Origin: Flavobacterium sp. KMS
Lineage (GTDB): Bacteria; Bacteroidota; Bacteroidia; Flavobacteriales; Flavobacteriaceae
Direction: 5' to 3'
Length of the DNA: 64,000 nucleotides
NCBI RefSeq assembly: GCF_000813005.1
Contig: NZ_JSYP01000004.1
Span: 1 to 64,000 of the forward strand
How positions within the stretch are numbered: the first letter of the stretch is position 1; the number at the start of each line of letters is the position of its first letter. The notes below the pieces were generated by a model that did no database searches, was not told where the DNA came from, and saw only the letters and a list, made by a program, of their open reading frames with translations. Below, in pieces: positions 25,268 through 34,697 of the stretch. The position numbers and the translations under genes are program-made.

Positions 25268-25628
25268 ACGTTAAAAATTAGTGTTTTTAGAGTTCAAATT
25301 TATTGTCTTTAAAGTTAAGCGAATATTATAAAACTTTAAAGTTATTGCTTAAACCTTTATAAATATTTAGCACCAAACTACATAATAAATATTAATTATT
25401 TCAGATATCCATAAAAATTATGCAGCTTAAACGAATAATTCTTATTGAATTACACTTTAAGCTTTAGACACAAACTACTCAATAAACCCAGTAATCATAA
25501 GGCTTTTCAATCAAAAACAACACTAAATTAAATCTTCTAAAACAAACCTTTTACATTCATAAAATAGTAAACACAAAAGTAATTTTCAAAAATTGTATTT
25601 TTATTAATAATTCCTAAAACAACATATC
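25268..25628. other. AT-rich intergenic region, no gene seen
   Basis: A 361-base gap between divergent genes. A minus-strand TAAATTTG at 25295-25302 could be the -7 box of the secreted nuclease-family gene, but I see no -33 partner. No further structure is evident. Confidence 0.5.
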
Positions 25629-25835
25629 ATGAGCTTCTTCAAAATCAAAACTTGTTGGTCTAATGCCGAGTTTATTGTGTTAAAACTTTGTATCGCTTCG
25701 GCATATATTTTAATCGGAACTTATTTTCATGATTTTTTTAGCAACTATTATGTTCCGTTAATCCTCTTATTTAGTATTACTGTAATCTGGTCTGTTTATT
25801 TATGGCTGAATAAAATGAAAAACAATAAGCAGTAA
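25629..25835 (+). CDS. Small two-helix membrane protein
   Basis: A 68-residue protein with two hydrophobic helices (about 14-34 and 38-58), a short loop (DFFSNYY) and a basic tail (NKMKNNKQ). Unknown function. The start follows an A-rich leader and the stop lies just before the next promoter. It looks real because of its full membrane topology and clean spacing. Confidence 0.6.
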   Translation: MSFFKIKTCWSNAEFIVLKLCIASAYILIGTYFHDFFSNYYVPLILLFSITVIWSVYLWLNKMKNNKQ

Positions 25836-25845
25836 TATCTATAAA

Positions 25846-25877
25846 TTGGAATTACTTGTGAAACAAAACTATCTTTG
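25846..25877 (+). promoter_or_regulatory. Promoter of the pseudouridine synthase gene
   Basis: TTG at 25846-25848, 21 bases, TATCTTTG at 25870-25877. It overlaps the in-frame TTG at 25875, so the gene must start further down at the ATG at 25893. Confidence 0.75.
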
Positions 25878-25892
25878 CACAAAAATTCCAGC

Positions 25893-26468
25893 ATGTCGCA
25901 TCAACATTTTATTCTTTTTAAACCATACGGTTATTTAAGTCAGTTTATATATGAGCTAAAAAGAAAGAAGAAACTTTTGGGTGAATTACATAATTTCCCA
26001 GAAGGTACAATGGCTATTGGCAGACTTGATGAAGATTCGGAAGGTTTGCTTTTACTAACTACTGATGGAAAAGTAAGTGAACAGATAAGAAGCAAGAAAG
26101 TCGACAAAGAATACTATGTTCAAGTAGATGGAATTATTACTCCTGAAGCAATCGAAGAATTACAAAAAGGAGTTGAAATTGGTTTTGATGGCGGGAAATA
26201 TAAAACCAAACCTTGCTCTGCTTTCATCGTTACCGAAATTCCTGATTTTGGCCCGAGAGCAAAAAAAATCAGAGATGAACGACATGGACCAACTTCATGG
26301 GCCTCGATAACTGTAAATGAAGGTAAGTTTCGTCAAGTGCGAAAAATGACTGCTGCTGTTGGTTTTCCTACTTTACGATTGGTACGTGTTCGTATAGGAA
26401 ATGTATATTTGCAGGGCTTAAAAGCTGGAGAAGTTTTAGAAGTACCCGATTTTAAATTAGAAAATTAA
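25893..26468 (+). CDS. rRNA pseudouridine synthase, RsuA/RluE family
   Basis: A 191-residue enzyme isomerising uridine in rRNA. FILFKPYGYLSQF opens the fold; the catalytic aspartate is in GRLDEDSEGLLLLT; KEYYVQVDG and GKFRQVRKMTAAVGFPTLRLVR are family motifs. There is no N-terminal S4 domain, as in RluE, so 23S U2457 is a possible target. Start chosen at 25893 because the promoter -7 box covers the earlier TTG. Confidence 0.9.
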   Translation: MSHQHFILFKPYGYLSQFIYELKRKKKLLGELHNFPEGTMAIGRLDEDSEGLLLLTTDGKVSEQIRSKKVDKEYYVQVDGIITPEAIEELQKGVEIGFDGGKYKTKPCSAFIVTEIPDFGPRAKKIRDERHGPTSWASITVNEGKFRQVRKMTAAVGFPTLRLVRVRIGNVYLQGLKAGEVLEVPDFKLEN

Positions 26469-26539
26469 TTAGAGAATATGTCAATGTAAAAATTAGATAA
26501 TTCCCAAATTAACGATTAACCGAATAAACAAATTAAATA

Positions 26540-26995
26540 ATGCTGAATATAGTTCTCGTAGAACCCGAAATACCTAATAATACTGGAAATATTGGTCGCT
26601 TGTGCGTTGGTACAGAAAGCCGATTGCATTTAGTACATCCTTTTGGATTTGTTATAAATGATAAAAACTTAAAACGTTCCGGATTGGATTATTGGGTTCA
26701 TCTTGATGTAACCGAATATCAGAATGTAGCGGAATGGAAAGCTCAAATTCCAGATTTATCTCGTGTTTTCCTCATGAGTTCTCATGCCGAAAAATCATAT
26801 CTTGAAACTGATTTCCTAGATGGTGATTGGTTGGTTTTTGGAAAAGAAAGCGTAGGATTGAGCAAGGAAGTTTTAGAACAATTCGAAAATCATCTTACGA
26901 TTCCGATGTCGTCCCTAATAAGAAGTTTTAATATTGCAAATTCGGTTGCGTTTGTGGTGGGTGAAGCTAAGAGACAGATTGGGCTGAAGGTTTAA
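26540..26995 (+). CDS. trmL: tRNA (cytidine(34)-2'-O)-methyltransferase, TrmL family
   Basis: A 151-residue SPOUT methyltransferase. EPEIPNNTGNIGRLC opens it and the knot region has VFGKESVGLSKEVLE and IPMSSLIRSFNIANSVA, all typical of TrmL, which methylates the wobble base of tRNA-Leu. Length is standard. It is 71 bases after the pseudouridine synthase gene on the same strand. Confidence 0.93.
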   Translation: MLNIVLVEPEIPNNTGNIGRLCVGTESRLHLVHPFGFVINDKNLKRSGLDYWVHLDVTEYQNVAEWKAQIPDLSRVFLMSSHAEKSYLETDFLDGDWLVFGKESVGLSKEVLEQFENHLTIPMSSLIRSFNIANSVAFVVGEAKRQIGLKV

Positions 26996-27164
26996 GCGAT
27001 TATTTGTTTAATCGTTTAATCGGATCTGACATCGATTTCCTTCCTGCAAATAGGTGTTAAATTATTTTAACTATAGATTAAAAGATTGCAATGATTATTT
27101 TAAATACGGTATTTATATTTATACCTACAAGGTTGAAAAAAACCTTGCATGATAGTTCTCATGA

Positions 27165-27248
27165 TTTCTAGCCCTGATAGTAGCGGCATCCTTTTATTTT
27201 TTTCCTTTAAAAAAATAAAAGATATAGCAGATAGCAGGATTAGCTCCA
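27165..27248 (+). repeat. Dispersed structured intergenic repeat, copy C
   Basis: Left border tagccctgatagtagcgg, central stem ccttttattttttt / aaaaaaataaaag, then atatagcagatagcagg and border attagctcc. It lies between the convergent trmL and ABC transporter genes. This copy is the closest to a consensus. Confidence 0.75.
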
Positions 27249-27264
27249 GAAAAAAACATGAATT

Positions 27265-28041
27265 CTAAGTAATCACAAACTTCCCTTTTTCGGCATCAAA
27301 TTTAATATGGTCGTCTTTGAATAAAGTTGCAAAACTTCCTGTTGCAATTAAGTTACAAGGTTCGTCTTGTATAAAGGCTTCGGGTGTCATAATAATCATT
27401 TCGTCGCTTAATTGTATTGCTAAATCAATATCATGTGTAGAGAACAAAATGCATTTCCCCGTTTCGTGAGTTAGTTTCTTAAGCAACTTAAACAAAGCTA
27501 CTTTATGCAATAAATCGAGATGTGTAGTTGGTTCATCTAGAATAATAAGTGGCGTGTCTTGTGCTAAAGCTCGTGCAATTAATACTTTTTGCAATTGCCC
27601 GTCGCTTATTTCGTAATGTTTTTTGTGTGATAAATGACTTATTTGTGTAAGCTCTAATGCCTCGTTTACTTTAGTAATATCATACTGTGTCAAAGTCCCA
27701 ATCCAGTTAGTATAAGGTTGGCGCCCTAAAGCCACTAATTCGAAAACGGATAGATTGCTTGGCGGTAATTTTTCGGTTAAAACAATGCTTAAGTTCTGTG
27801 CTAAATCGAGTGGTTTATATTCGAATACGTTCTTATCATTTAGCAAAACTGTGCCCGATAATGGATGTTGAATCCCTGTTATTGTTCGTAACAATGTCGA
27901 TTTACCGATTCCGTTTGCACCAATTAAAGCAATAAGTTTTCCAGGTTCTAAATTCAGGTTTAAGTTTTGAGCAATAGTCACAGTTGCTTTCTTGGACTTA
28001 TAGCCAATACTTAAGTTTGAAGTTGATAGGATACTTTTCAT
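27265..28041 (-). CDS. btuD: Iron-siderophore/cobalamin-type ABC importer ATPase
   Basis: A 258-residue ATPase of the FecE/BtuD family. Walker A is GANGIGKST, the signature is ISDGQLQK (variant of LSGGQ, with D for the first G), Walker B is PLIILDEPTTHLD, and the switch histidine is in FSTHD. It powers import together with the FecCD-type permease and lipoprotein encoded just upstream. Cobalamin is the likely substrate because the flanking genes are B12 genes; a siderophore is the alternative. Confidence 0.82.
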   Translation of the reverse strand: MKSILSTSNLSIGYKSKKATVTIAQNLNLNLEPGKLIALIGANGIGKSTLLRTITGIQHPLSGTVLLNDKNVFEYKPLDLAQNLSIVLTEKLPPSNLSVFELVALGRQPYTNWIGTLTQYDITKVNEALELTQISHLSHKKHYEISDGQLQKVLIARALAQDTPLIILDEPTTHLDLLHKVALFKLLKKLTHETGKCILFSTHDIDLAIQLSDEMIIMTPEAFIQDEPCNLIATGSFATLFKDDHIKFDAEKGKFVIT

Positions 28042-28138
28042 TTTCTTTAAGGTGTTAAGGACTAAAAAATCATTCTAATCTTTTTAATCTGTGGCAAAAA
28101 AATTAACCGCAAAGCTCACAAAGCTGTTGCAAAAACGT

Positions 28139-29167
28139 TTACTCAAAATTTCTTTTTCGGACTAATAACCAAATTACTACTGGCGCTCCAATTATAGATG
28201 TTATCGCATTAATAGGCAATGTAGTTTCTAATCCTGGTAATTGTGATGCGATATCGCAAAACAACATAATTATTCCTCCATAAAAAAGGGTACTCCAATA
28301 TAAAATAGCATGATTACTGGTTCTAAATGTAAGCTTTGCTATATGTGGAACGGCTAGTCCTATAAAAGCAATTGGCCCAGCAAAAGCAGTAACACTTCCT
28401 GCTAAAATACTTGTGGCAAAAATAATTACAAGTCTTGTTCTCTTAAAATTAAGTCCCATGCTTTTGGCATAATTCTCTCCAAGTAACAATGCATTTAATG
28501 GTTTAATACTACTCGCACTTAAAAGTAAACCAATACTAACACTCACTGCTAAAACTATAATCGATGACCAGGAAAGATTTCCTAGACTTCCTAGTGACCA
28601 AAAAGTGAATTTCTGTAATTGTTCAGCTGAACTAAAATAGGTTAAAACCCCAACAATGGCACTGGTAAAACTACCAAACATAAGCCCGACTATTAAAATA
28701 GCCATTGTATTTCGTAATCGTTGTGATACTAATAAAACCAGTAATAAAACCGAAATACTCCCTAATGTCGATGCAATTACAATCCCGTAGCTTGATAGCA
28801 AAATTGTATTTAAGAATGAAGGCAGTAAACCAGCTCCCAAAATCACAATTGCTACTGCTAATATCGCTCCGGAGCTTAATCCTAAAACATCGGGACCAGC
28901 CAATGGATTTCTGAATAATGTTTGCATCAACAAACCACTTATCGATAAACCTACACCAACTAATACTGCGGTAATTGCTTTAGGCAAACGATAATTAATT
29001 ATGATATATTCCCATGTCGATTTACTTGCTTCTCCTCCTGTTAAACTGGTATAAACTTCTTTAAAAGGAATTGTGATAGACCCGAAACTAATGTCCAGAA
29101 AGAATAATAACAAAAGTGCTAAACCGAGTATAAAGAACAAGATTGTATTTCGCTTTTGATTCGCCAA
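28139..29167 (-). CDS. btuC: FecCD/BtuC-type ABC importer permease
   Basis: A 342-residue permease with about ten transmembrane helices. Family marks are RLPKAITAVLVGVGLSISGLLMQTLFRNPLAGPDVLG and FVGLAVPHI-like FIGLAVPHIAKLTFRTSNH. It begins 6 bases after the binding-protein gene and is 97 bases before the ATPase gene. Substrate is inferred from context as cobalamin or cobinamide. Confidence 0.85.
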   Translation of the reverse strand: MANQKRNTILFFILGLALLLLFFLDISFGSITIPFKEVYTSLTGGEASKSTWEYIIINYRLPKAITAVLVGVGLSISGLLMQTLFRNPLAGPDVLGLSSGAILAVAIVILGAGLLPSFLNTILLSSYGIVIASTLGSISVLLLVLLVSQRLRNTMAILIVGLMFGSFTSAIVGVLTYFSSAEQLQKFTFWSLGSLGNLSWSSIIVLAVSVSIGLLLSASSIKPLNALLLGENYAKSMGLNFKRTRLVIIFATSILAGSVTAFAGPIAFIGLAVPHIAKLTFRTSNHAILYWSTLFYGGIIMLFCDIASQLPGLETTLPINAITSIIGAPVVIWLLVRKRNFE

Positions 29168-29173
29168 TTGGAT

Positions 29174-30316
29174 TTAGTTTAATTTAGATGCAAAAGTAAA
29201 TTCATAACTTGGCAATAACTCAGGATGAAATATCTTAATGTAATCTTTCAGCACTAAATCTGGTCGGCTTGGAGCTAATTCATAATAAATTGTTCCTCCA
29301 GTTGCTCCAAATTTATTCTCGAAAGTATATATGTTTTTTGTTTTAAAGGCATCAAACTGGCTGTAATGTGGATTACTTTTTTCTAATTCCGTTAATGATT
29401 TAAAAGAACCTGTCGCAATCCAGACTGAAGCTGTTTTGGCTTTGTCTAATATTTTTTCGAATGATAATCCCAGACTTCCTGTTCCCTCTAGATTTGCCCA
29501 TAAATAATCGGCTTTGGCATCGGCCATAAATTGTGCTACCCAACTATTTCCCTTGGCAACATACCATTGGTCCATATACATTGAGCCATATAAAACGGTT
29601 GAAGTTGCTTTCTTAGAAGCTACTAATTTCTTAGCTTCGTTATAACTGGTTACAATTTTATCAAAAAGCTCTTTGGCTTGTGCTTCTTTTCCAAATAAAG
29701 CACCGTAAAGTTTTATCCATTCGGCTTTTCCTAGTGGAGATTGCTCCATCCAATCGGCCTGAATTAGTACTTTTAAACCGCTTTTTTGTAAATTATCTAA
29801 CATTGGATTGTTATTATCAACTCCGAAAGTGACAATTAAATTTGGTGCTAATTCGATAAGTTGCTCGATATTTAATTTTTCGTTTTGACCAACATTTTTC
29901 ACAGAACCTTTATCTATTAATTTTCTGGTTTTCTCTGAAGAAATATAGTCGGTATGCGGGAAACCTACCAAATTATTCTCGACATTAAGCATTTCTAAAA
30001 ACGGAATATTGGTTGTTGATGTTACTACAATTGTTTGTAACGGAATCTGGATTGTAGTATAACTTTTTAAACTATCTGGCACAACTCCATCTTTTTCTTT
30101 TAATACATAAGTATAATCCTTTCCTGCATCTGGCCAAGGATTTGTAACTTTTACAACTGAATATCCAGTGAATTTTTTTATAGAAAGTCCCGAAGCATAT
30201 TCGATACTGTTTTGTCCTATTTCGGATTTTATTTCTGGTGTACTTTCGTTTTTCTTACATCCTATTAATACTAAAAATGAGAAAAGAAAAACAGCTTTAT
30301 GTAATGATGACTTCAT
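29174..30316 (-). CDS. btuF: ABC importer substrate-binding lipoprotein, BtuF-like
   Basis: A 380-residue lipoprotein (lipobox LIGC, Cys20) of the helical-backbone class: VVVTSTTNIPFLEMLNVENNLVGFPHT, LAPNLIVTFG and a long central helix (about 190-225) linking two lobes. It delivers substrate to the permease. First gene of the btuF-btuC-btuD operon. A minus-strand TACCTTTG at 30418-30425 may be its -7 box. I see no B12 riboswitch before it. Confidence 0.82.
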   Translation of the reverse strand: MKSSLHKAVFLFSFLVLIGCKKNESTPEIKSEIGQNSIEYASGLSIKKFTGYSVVKVTNPWPDAGKDYTYVLKEKDGVVPDSLKSYTTIQIPLQTIVVTSTTNIPFLEMLNVENNLVGFPHTDYISSEKTRKLIDKGSVKNVGQNEKLNIEQLIELAPNLIVTFGVDNNNPMLDNLQKSGLKVLIQADWMEQSPLGKAEWIKLYGALFGKEAQAKELFDKIVTSYNEAKKLVASKKATSTVLYGSMYMDQWYVAKGNSWVAQFMADAKADYLWANLEGTGSLGLSFEKILDKAKTASVWIATGSFKSLTELEKSNPHYSQFDAFKTKNIYTFENKFGATGGTIYYELAPSRPDLVLKDYIKIFHPELLPSYEFTFASKLN

Positions 30317-30491
30317 AGGTAGTTACTATTTGTTTTTAAAGAAATTATGGAATTATTATTCTATATCATATCTGATTTTGAATCATACAATTTCCTATTT
30401 TACAATTTGGATAGCGACAAAGGTAGCGCAATTTCTAAATTTCTTGTTTACTTTTAAACGTAAAAAATTGAACAAATAGTATCTTTGCAGT

Positions 30492-30887
30492 ATGAATGGT
30501 CTTAAAGTAAAAAACTGCTCAAGCTGCGGAACTGCATTTAATTGCGGTGATTCTCCCGACGGAAATAAATGTTGGTGCAACAACTTCCCTCCTATTTTTG
30601 TACCTTCGGATGTTGTGGATTGTTTGTGCCCAAATTGTTTTAAAAATGCCTGTGCGGTAAAAATAGATGATTTTGTAAATACAATCACTCCCGAAATTGC
30701 AACTGACAATAAAGCTTCGGCTTTGCCAAAAAACAATACACTTATTGAAGGAATCGATTATTATCTGGAAAACGGAAATTATGTTTTTAAGGAATGGTTT
30801 CATCTGAAAAGAGGAAGCTGTTGCGGAAACAAATGTCGACATTGCCCTTACTTATTTAAAAGAATAAACACGAATTTCACCAATTAA
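30492..30887 (+). CDS. Cysteine-rich CWC plus DUF5522 protein
   Basis: A 131-residue protein with two cysteine clusters. The first (residues 8-60: CSSCGTAFNCG, CWCNNFP, CLCPNCFKNAC) fits the cysteine-rich CWC family, the second (GSCCGNKCRHCPY near the end) fits DUF5522. The cysteine spacing suggests zinc or Fe-S binding. It lies between two B12 gene blocks, but I have no basis for a B12 role. A -7 box TATCTTTG at 30480-30487 is directly before the start. Confidence 0.8.
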   Translation: MNGLKVKNCSSCGTAFNCGDSPDGNKCWCNNFPPIFVPSDVVDCLCPNCFKNACAVKIDDFVNTITPEIATDNKASALPKNNTLIEGIDYYLENGNYVFKEWFHLKRGSCCGNKCRHCPYLFKRINTNFTN

Positions 30888-30905
30888 CACGAAAGAAATA
30901 GTTGG

Positions 30906-31002
30906 TGCAATTGCGTTAGGGATAGTAGTGGTATCCTTTTATTTTTTTCTTTAAAAAATAAAAGATATAGTGAATAGCCCGCCCGAAGGGAACGCCCTTC
31001 TT
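30906..31002 (+). repeat. Dispersed structured intergenic repeat, copy D
   Basis: gggatagtagtggtatcc, a stem ccttttatttttt / aaaaaataaaag, then atatagtgaatagcccgccc. The borders differ more than in copies A-C and E, but core order and stem position are the same. It is followed by a small hairpin gggcg...cgccc-like. Confidence 0.6.
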
Positions 31003-31036
31003 AAATTTACAATTAAAAACTAACAATTAAAAAAAG

Positions 31037-31546
31037 ATGGTTTACTTGATTACTGGTGGTGAGCGTTCGGGGAAAAGTGGTTATGCACAAGAACTGGCTT
31101 TGCAACTTACAAATGCACCAATGTATGTGGCAACAGCTCGAAAATGGGATGAAGATTTCCAGAATCGAATTGATCGTCACCAACAAGAACGCGACGAACG
31201 CTGGACAAATATTGAGAAGGAAAAACATTTGAGCGAAATTGATTTTTCGGGTAAAGTAGCTTTGATTGATTGTGTAACGCTTTGGTTAACTAACTTTTTT
31301 GTAGATACAAAAAATGATGTTGCATTATCTCTTGAAGAAGCTAAAGCTGAGTTTCTAAAAATAGCCAATCAGCCAGATTCTACTTTGATAATTGTAACTA
31401 ACGAAATCGGAATGGGACTTCATGCTGATACGCACGTAGGAAGAAAATTTACAGAATTACAAGGTTGGATGAATCAGTTTTTGGCTAAAAATGCCGATAC
31501 TGTTGTACTTATGGTTTCGGGAATTCCCGTTACAATAAAAGGATAG
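31037..31546 (+). CDS. cobU: Adenosylcobinamide kinase / guanylyltransferase
   Basis: A 169-residue bifunctional enzyme. The P-loop GGERSGKS is at residues 7-14; ARKWDEDFQNRIDRHQQER contains the guanylylated histidine region; VALIDCVTLWLTNFF and VTNEIGMGLHADTHVGRKF are family motifs. It phosphorylates adenosylcobinamide and attaches GMP, giving the activated intermediate for nucleotide-loop assembly. First gene of cobU, bluB-cobT, cobS, cobC. Confidence 0.94.
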   Translation: MVYLITGGERSGKSGYAQELALQLTNAPMYVATARKWDEDFQNRIDRHQQERDERWTNIEKEKHLSEIDFSGKVALIDCVTLWLTNFFVDTKNDVALSLEEAKAEFLKIANQPDSTLIIVTNEIGMGLHADTHVGRKFTELQGWMNQFLAKNADTVVLMVSGIPVTIKG

Positions 31547-31615
31547 TTGAGGCCATGGGCTGTGAGCTTTGGGCTTTGAACCTTTGCGACTTTGAACCTC
31601 TTAAAAAGAAAAAAC

Positions 31616-33295
31616 ATGAGCTATTTAGATGATATATTAAAATCACGCCGCGATACACGCCATTTTACTAATGACGAGGTCCCTGATGAAGTTATTCAAA
31701 ATGCTTTACAAGCTGGACATTGGGCGCCTTCGGTGGGTTTAACAGATGCAACTAAGTATTACATCATAAAATCGGATGAAGTTAAAAAAGCTATCAAAGA
31801 TTTATTTTTGGATTATAATAAAAAAGCGGAGTTATTAACCGATGACGAGGAGCAAAAAGAACGCTATAAATCCTTGAAGCTGGAAGCTATAGAAGAGGCT
31901 CCTATCGGGATGATAATTGCTTATGACCGCTCGGTGCTAAACAATTTTACTATAGGAACTGTTGGTAGTAATGAAGCTGTAAAATTTAGTTCGGTTTGTG
32001 CTGCCCAAAATATCTGGTTATCACTTACGGAGCAAGGTTATGGTATGGGTTGGGTTTCTATTTTAAATTATTATCAGTTTAAGAAAATAATTGATTTACC
32101 TGAAAATATAGAACCGCTTGGTTATTTCTGTATTGGTAAACCTGCGACAAACTACGATAATCAACCCATGTTGCAGCAATTAAAGTGGAAACAAAAATCG
32201 GAAACTTTTGATTGTACCGAAATCAAAACTATAAATGAGAGTCTTATTCCGAAATTAGATTTTGATAATAAACCTAAAGTCGAAGTTAAAAGCTCTTTTA
32301 AAGAAGCGCTACAGCATAAAATCGATTCAAAAACTAAACCTATTGGAGCTTTAGGTATTTTAGAAAAGCTGGCATTCCAAATAGGAACAGTTTTTCAAAC
32401 TCTGGAACCTGAGATTATAAAACCAAATATTGTTGTTTTTGCAGCAGACCACGGTATTGCCAATCATGGCGTGAGTGCTTATCCGCAAGATGTAACCCGA
32501 CAAATGGTTGGTAATTTCCTAGAAGGCGGTGCAGCAATAAATGTTTTTTGTAAACAAAATAAAATTGAACTTTCTATCGTAGATGCTGGTGTAAATTATG
32601 ATTTCCCTACAAATGCGAATTTAATTAATGCTAAAATTGCCAAAGGAACTCAATCCTTTTTACACGCTCCCGCAATGAGCGAAACCGAATTACAATTGTG
32701 TTTCTTGAAAGGTTCAGAAATTGTAGATTCTGTTGCAAAAACAGGAAGTAATTGCATTGGTTTTGGCGAAATGGGTATTGGTAACACATCTACAGCTTCG
32801 GTTTTAATGAGTGTTTTAACAGGTTTTTCTATAGAAGAATGTGTTGGAAAAGGAACTGGAGTTGATGAAGAAAAATTAATTCAGAAGCAGGAAATCCTAA
32901 AAAAAGCCATTGAAAATTATTCCGGTCAAGCCGAATTAAAAGTACAACTCGCCTATTTTGGTGGTTTTGAAATCATACAAATGGCCAGCGGAATGTTAGC
33001 CGCTTATAAAAACAATATGCTAATTCTGGTAGATGGTTTTATTTGCACTGTAGCATTTTTAATTGCTTATAAAATAAATCCTGAAATCAAGAAAAATGCT
33101 ATTTTCTGTCATTCTTCAGCCGAACAAGCACATCAGAAATTATTAGATTATCTAGAAGCACAATCGGTTTTACAACTAGATTTACGCTTAGGCGAAGGAA
33201 CGGGCTGTGCAATTGCTTTACCTATATTACAATCGGCAATTACTTTCCTGAACGAAATGGCTACTTTTGAAAATGCTGGAGTTAGTAAGAAGTAA
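31616..33295 (+). CDS. BluB-CobT fusion (DMB synthase plus phosphoribosyltransferase)
   Basis: A 559-residue fusion. Residues 1-205 are a nitroreductase-like BluB (SRRDTRHFTNDEVPDEVI, AGHWAPSVGLT, EQGYGMGWVSIL), which cleaves FMNH2 to 5,6-dimethylbenzimidazole. Residues about 225-559 are CobT (KTKPIGALGILE, VFAADHGIANHGVSAYPQDVT, GFGEMGIGNTSTAS and the catalytic Glu in LGEGTGCA), which makes alpha-ribazole phosphate from it. Making and activating the lower ligand in one chain is sensible channelling. A TTG at 31592 is in frame, but MSYLDDILKSRRDTR is the natural BluB start. Confidence 0.92.
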   Translation: MSYLDDILKSRRDTRHFTNDEVPDEVIQNALQAGHWAPSVGLTDATKYYIIKSDEVKKAIKDLFLDYNKKAELLTDDEEQKERYKSLKLEAIEEAPIGMIIAYDRSVLNNFTIGTVGSNEAVKFSSVCAAQNIWLSLTEQGYGMGWVSILNYYQFKKIIDLPENIEPLGYFCIGKPATNYDNQPMLQQLKWKQKSETFDCTEIKTINESLIPKLDFDNKPKVEVKSSFKEALQHKIDSKTKPIGALGILEKLAFQIGTVFQTLEPEIIKPNIVVFAADHGIANHGVSAYPQDVTRQMVGNFLEGGAAINVFCKQNKIELSIVDAGVNYDFPTNANLINAKIAKGTQSFLHAPAMSETELQLCFLKGSEIVDSVAKTGSNCIGFGEMGIGNTSTASVLMSVLTGFSIEECVGKGTGVDEEKLIQKQEILKKAIENYSGQAELKVQLAYFGGFEIIQMASGMLAAYKNNMLILVDGFICTVAFLIAYKINPEIKKNAIFCHSSAEQAHQKLLDYLEAQSVLQLDLRLGEGTGCAIALPILQSAITFLNEMATFENAGVSKK

Positions 33296-33360
33296 AACAG
33301 TATTCAGTCGCAGTTTTTAGTTTCAGCAACTATCTTTAGCCAAATAAATAAAACTATTAA

Positions 33361-34158
33361 ATGAAAAAACAACTTCATATATTTTTTACTGCATTAATGT
33401 TCTACACAAGGATTCCTTGTCCCAAAAATATTGACCACAATCCTGAGTATCTAAATAAAGCTAGTCGCTATTTCCCTTTGATCGGGTGGATTGTTGGAGG
33501 TATATCTTTTCTTGCATTTTATGGTGCTTCATTTCTAGTTTCAACATCCGCAGCAGTAATTATAGGAATGATTACTGGAATTTTAACTACTGGAGCCTTT
33601 CATGAAGATGGTTTTGCCGATGTTTGTGACGGTTTTGGTGGGGGTTGGACCAAAGAAAAAATCTTACACATCATGAAAGACAGTGCCATTGGCGCTTATG
33701 GAGCTATTGGTGTTGTATTATTATTTTTATTGAAATTTCAATTACTATCTGAATTAGTAACTATAGAAACAATTACAAATCAGCAATCGGTACTTGCTAT
33801 TTTATTATTGTTGATTGCAGGACACTCTATTAGTCGTTTAGCGGCTATAAGCATCGTATTTACACATGAATATTCTCGTGAAGATGCGACAAGCAAAAGC
33901 AAACCAATTGCAAAAAGCTTTAGCTGGAAAGAAGTTTTAGGTTCTTTCTTTTTTGGTTTATTACCTCTCTTGGTTCTTTCTTATTTTCAATATCAATTAC
34001 TTTTAGTATTAATTCCAGTTTTCCTAACACGCTACTTTTTGGCACGTTATTTCCAGAAATGGATTGATGGTTATACTGGAGATTGTTTGGGCGCAACACA
34101 ACAAGTTTGCGAAGTTATTTTTTACTTAAGTGTTATAGCAGTATGGAAATTTATTTAG
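33361..34158 (+). CDS. cobS: Adenosylcobinamide-GDP ribazoletransferase (cobalamin synthase)
   Basis: A 265-residue integral membrane enzyme joining adenosylcobinamide-GDP to alpha-ribazole. FHEDGFADVCDGFGGGWTKE holds the metal-binding aspartates, and MKDSAIGAYG follows. About six transmembrane segments. Its last 16 bases overlap the start of cobC, so the two are translationally coupled. Confidence 0.94.
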   Translation: MKKQLHIFFTALMFYTRIPCPKNIDHNPEYLNKASRYFPLIGWIVGGISFLAFYGASFLVSTSAAVIIGMITGILTTGAFHEDGFADVCDGFGGGWTKEKILHIMKDSAIGAYGAIGVVLLFLLKFQLLSELVTIETITNQQSVLAILLLLIAGHSISRLAAISIVFTHEYSREDATSKSKPIAKSFSWKEVLGSFFFGLLPLLVLSYFQYQLLLVLIPVFLTRYFLARYFQKWIDGYTGDCLGATQQVCEVIFYLSVIAVWKFI

Positions 34159-34679
34159 TTCGTCATACTGAAACTGTTTGCGAAAAAGGAATTTGCTACG
34201 GTCAAACTGATGTAAATATTGCCGAACCTTATGATTTGATTTTTGAAAACATTGTAAAGCAATTACCTCAAGATGCATTGTTATATTCGAGTCCATTAAA
34301 ACGTTGTGTGTTACTTGCCAAACATATCCAACAAGAAACCAAAATTTTAAATTACAAAGAGGACAAACGTTTGATGGAAATGGATTTTGGTGATTGGGAA
34401 ATGAAAAATTGGAATGAAATTTCTTCAAATGATTTAAATCCGTGGATGGAAGATTTCGTAAACATTCGAGTTCCAAACGGAGAATCTTTCATCGATTTAC
34501 ATGAAAGAGTCACTCATTTTATAGAAAACGAAATACTTGCCAAAAAACCGTCAAAGGCAATTATTGTTGCACATGCCGGAGTAATAAGAAGCATATTATG
34601 TCTTTTAAACTCTCTTCCTCTTAAAGATGCTTTCCAAAATAAAGTCGATTTTGGACAAGTAATTAAAGTCGATATCTAA
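34143..34679 (+). CDS. cobC: Histidine phosphatase, probable alpha-ribazole phosphatase
   Basis: A 178-residue histidine phosphatase. LVRHTETVCEKGICYGQTDV is the catalytic RHG-type motif (RHT) plus the substrate loop, and VAHAGVIR is the second histidine motif. CobC removes the 5'-phosphate of alpha-ribazole phosphate or cobalamin phosphate. The start at 34143 (MEIYLVRH) overlaps cobS by 16 bases; the longer frame from 34083 is only cobS shadow. Confidence 0.88.
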   Translation: MEIYLVRHTETVCEKGICYGQTDVNIAEPYDLIFENIVKQLPQDALLYSSPLKRCVLLAKHIQQETKILNYKEDKRLMEMDFGDWEMKNWNEISSNDLNPWMEDFVNIRVPNGESFIDLHERVTHFIENEILAKKPSKAIIVAHAGVIRSILCLLNSLPLKDAFQNKVDFGQVIKVDI

Positions 34680-34697
34680 ATAAAATCAATTTTTGTT

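Noticed and set aside
30317..30491. B12 riboswitch before btuF
   Set aside because: Neither the B12 box nor the conserved core is present on either strand.
30888..31036. B12 riboswitch before cobU
   Set aside because: The gap holds only repeat copy D and no aptamer signature.
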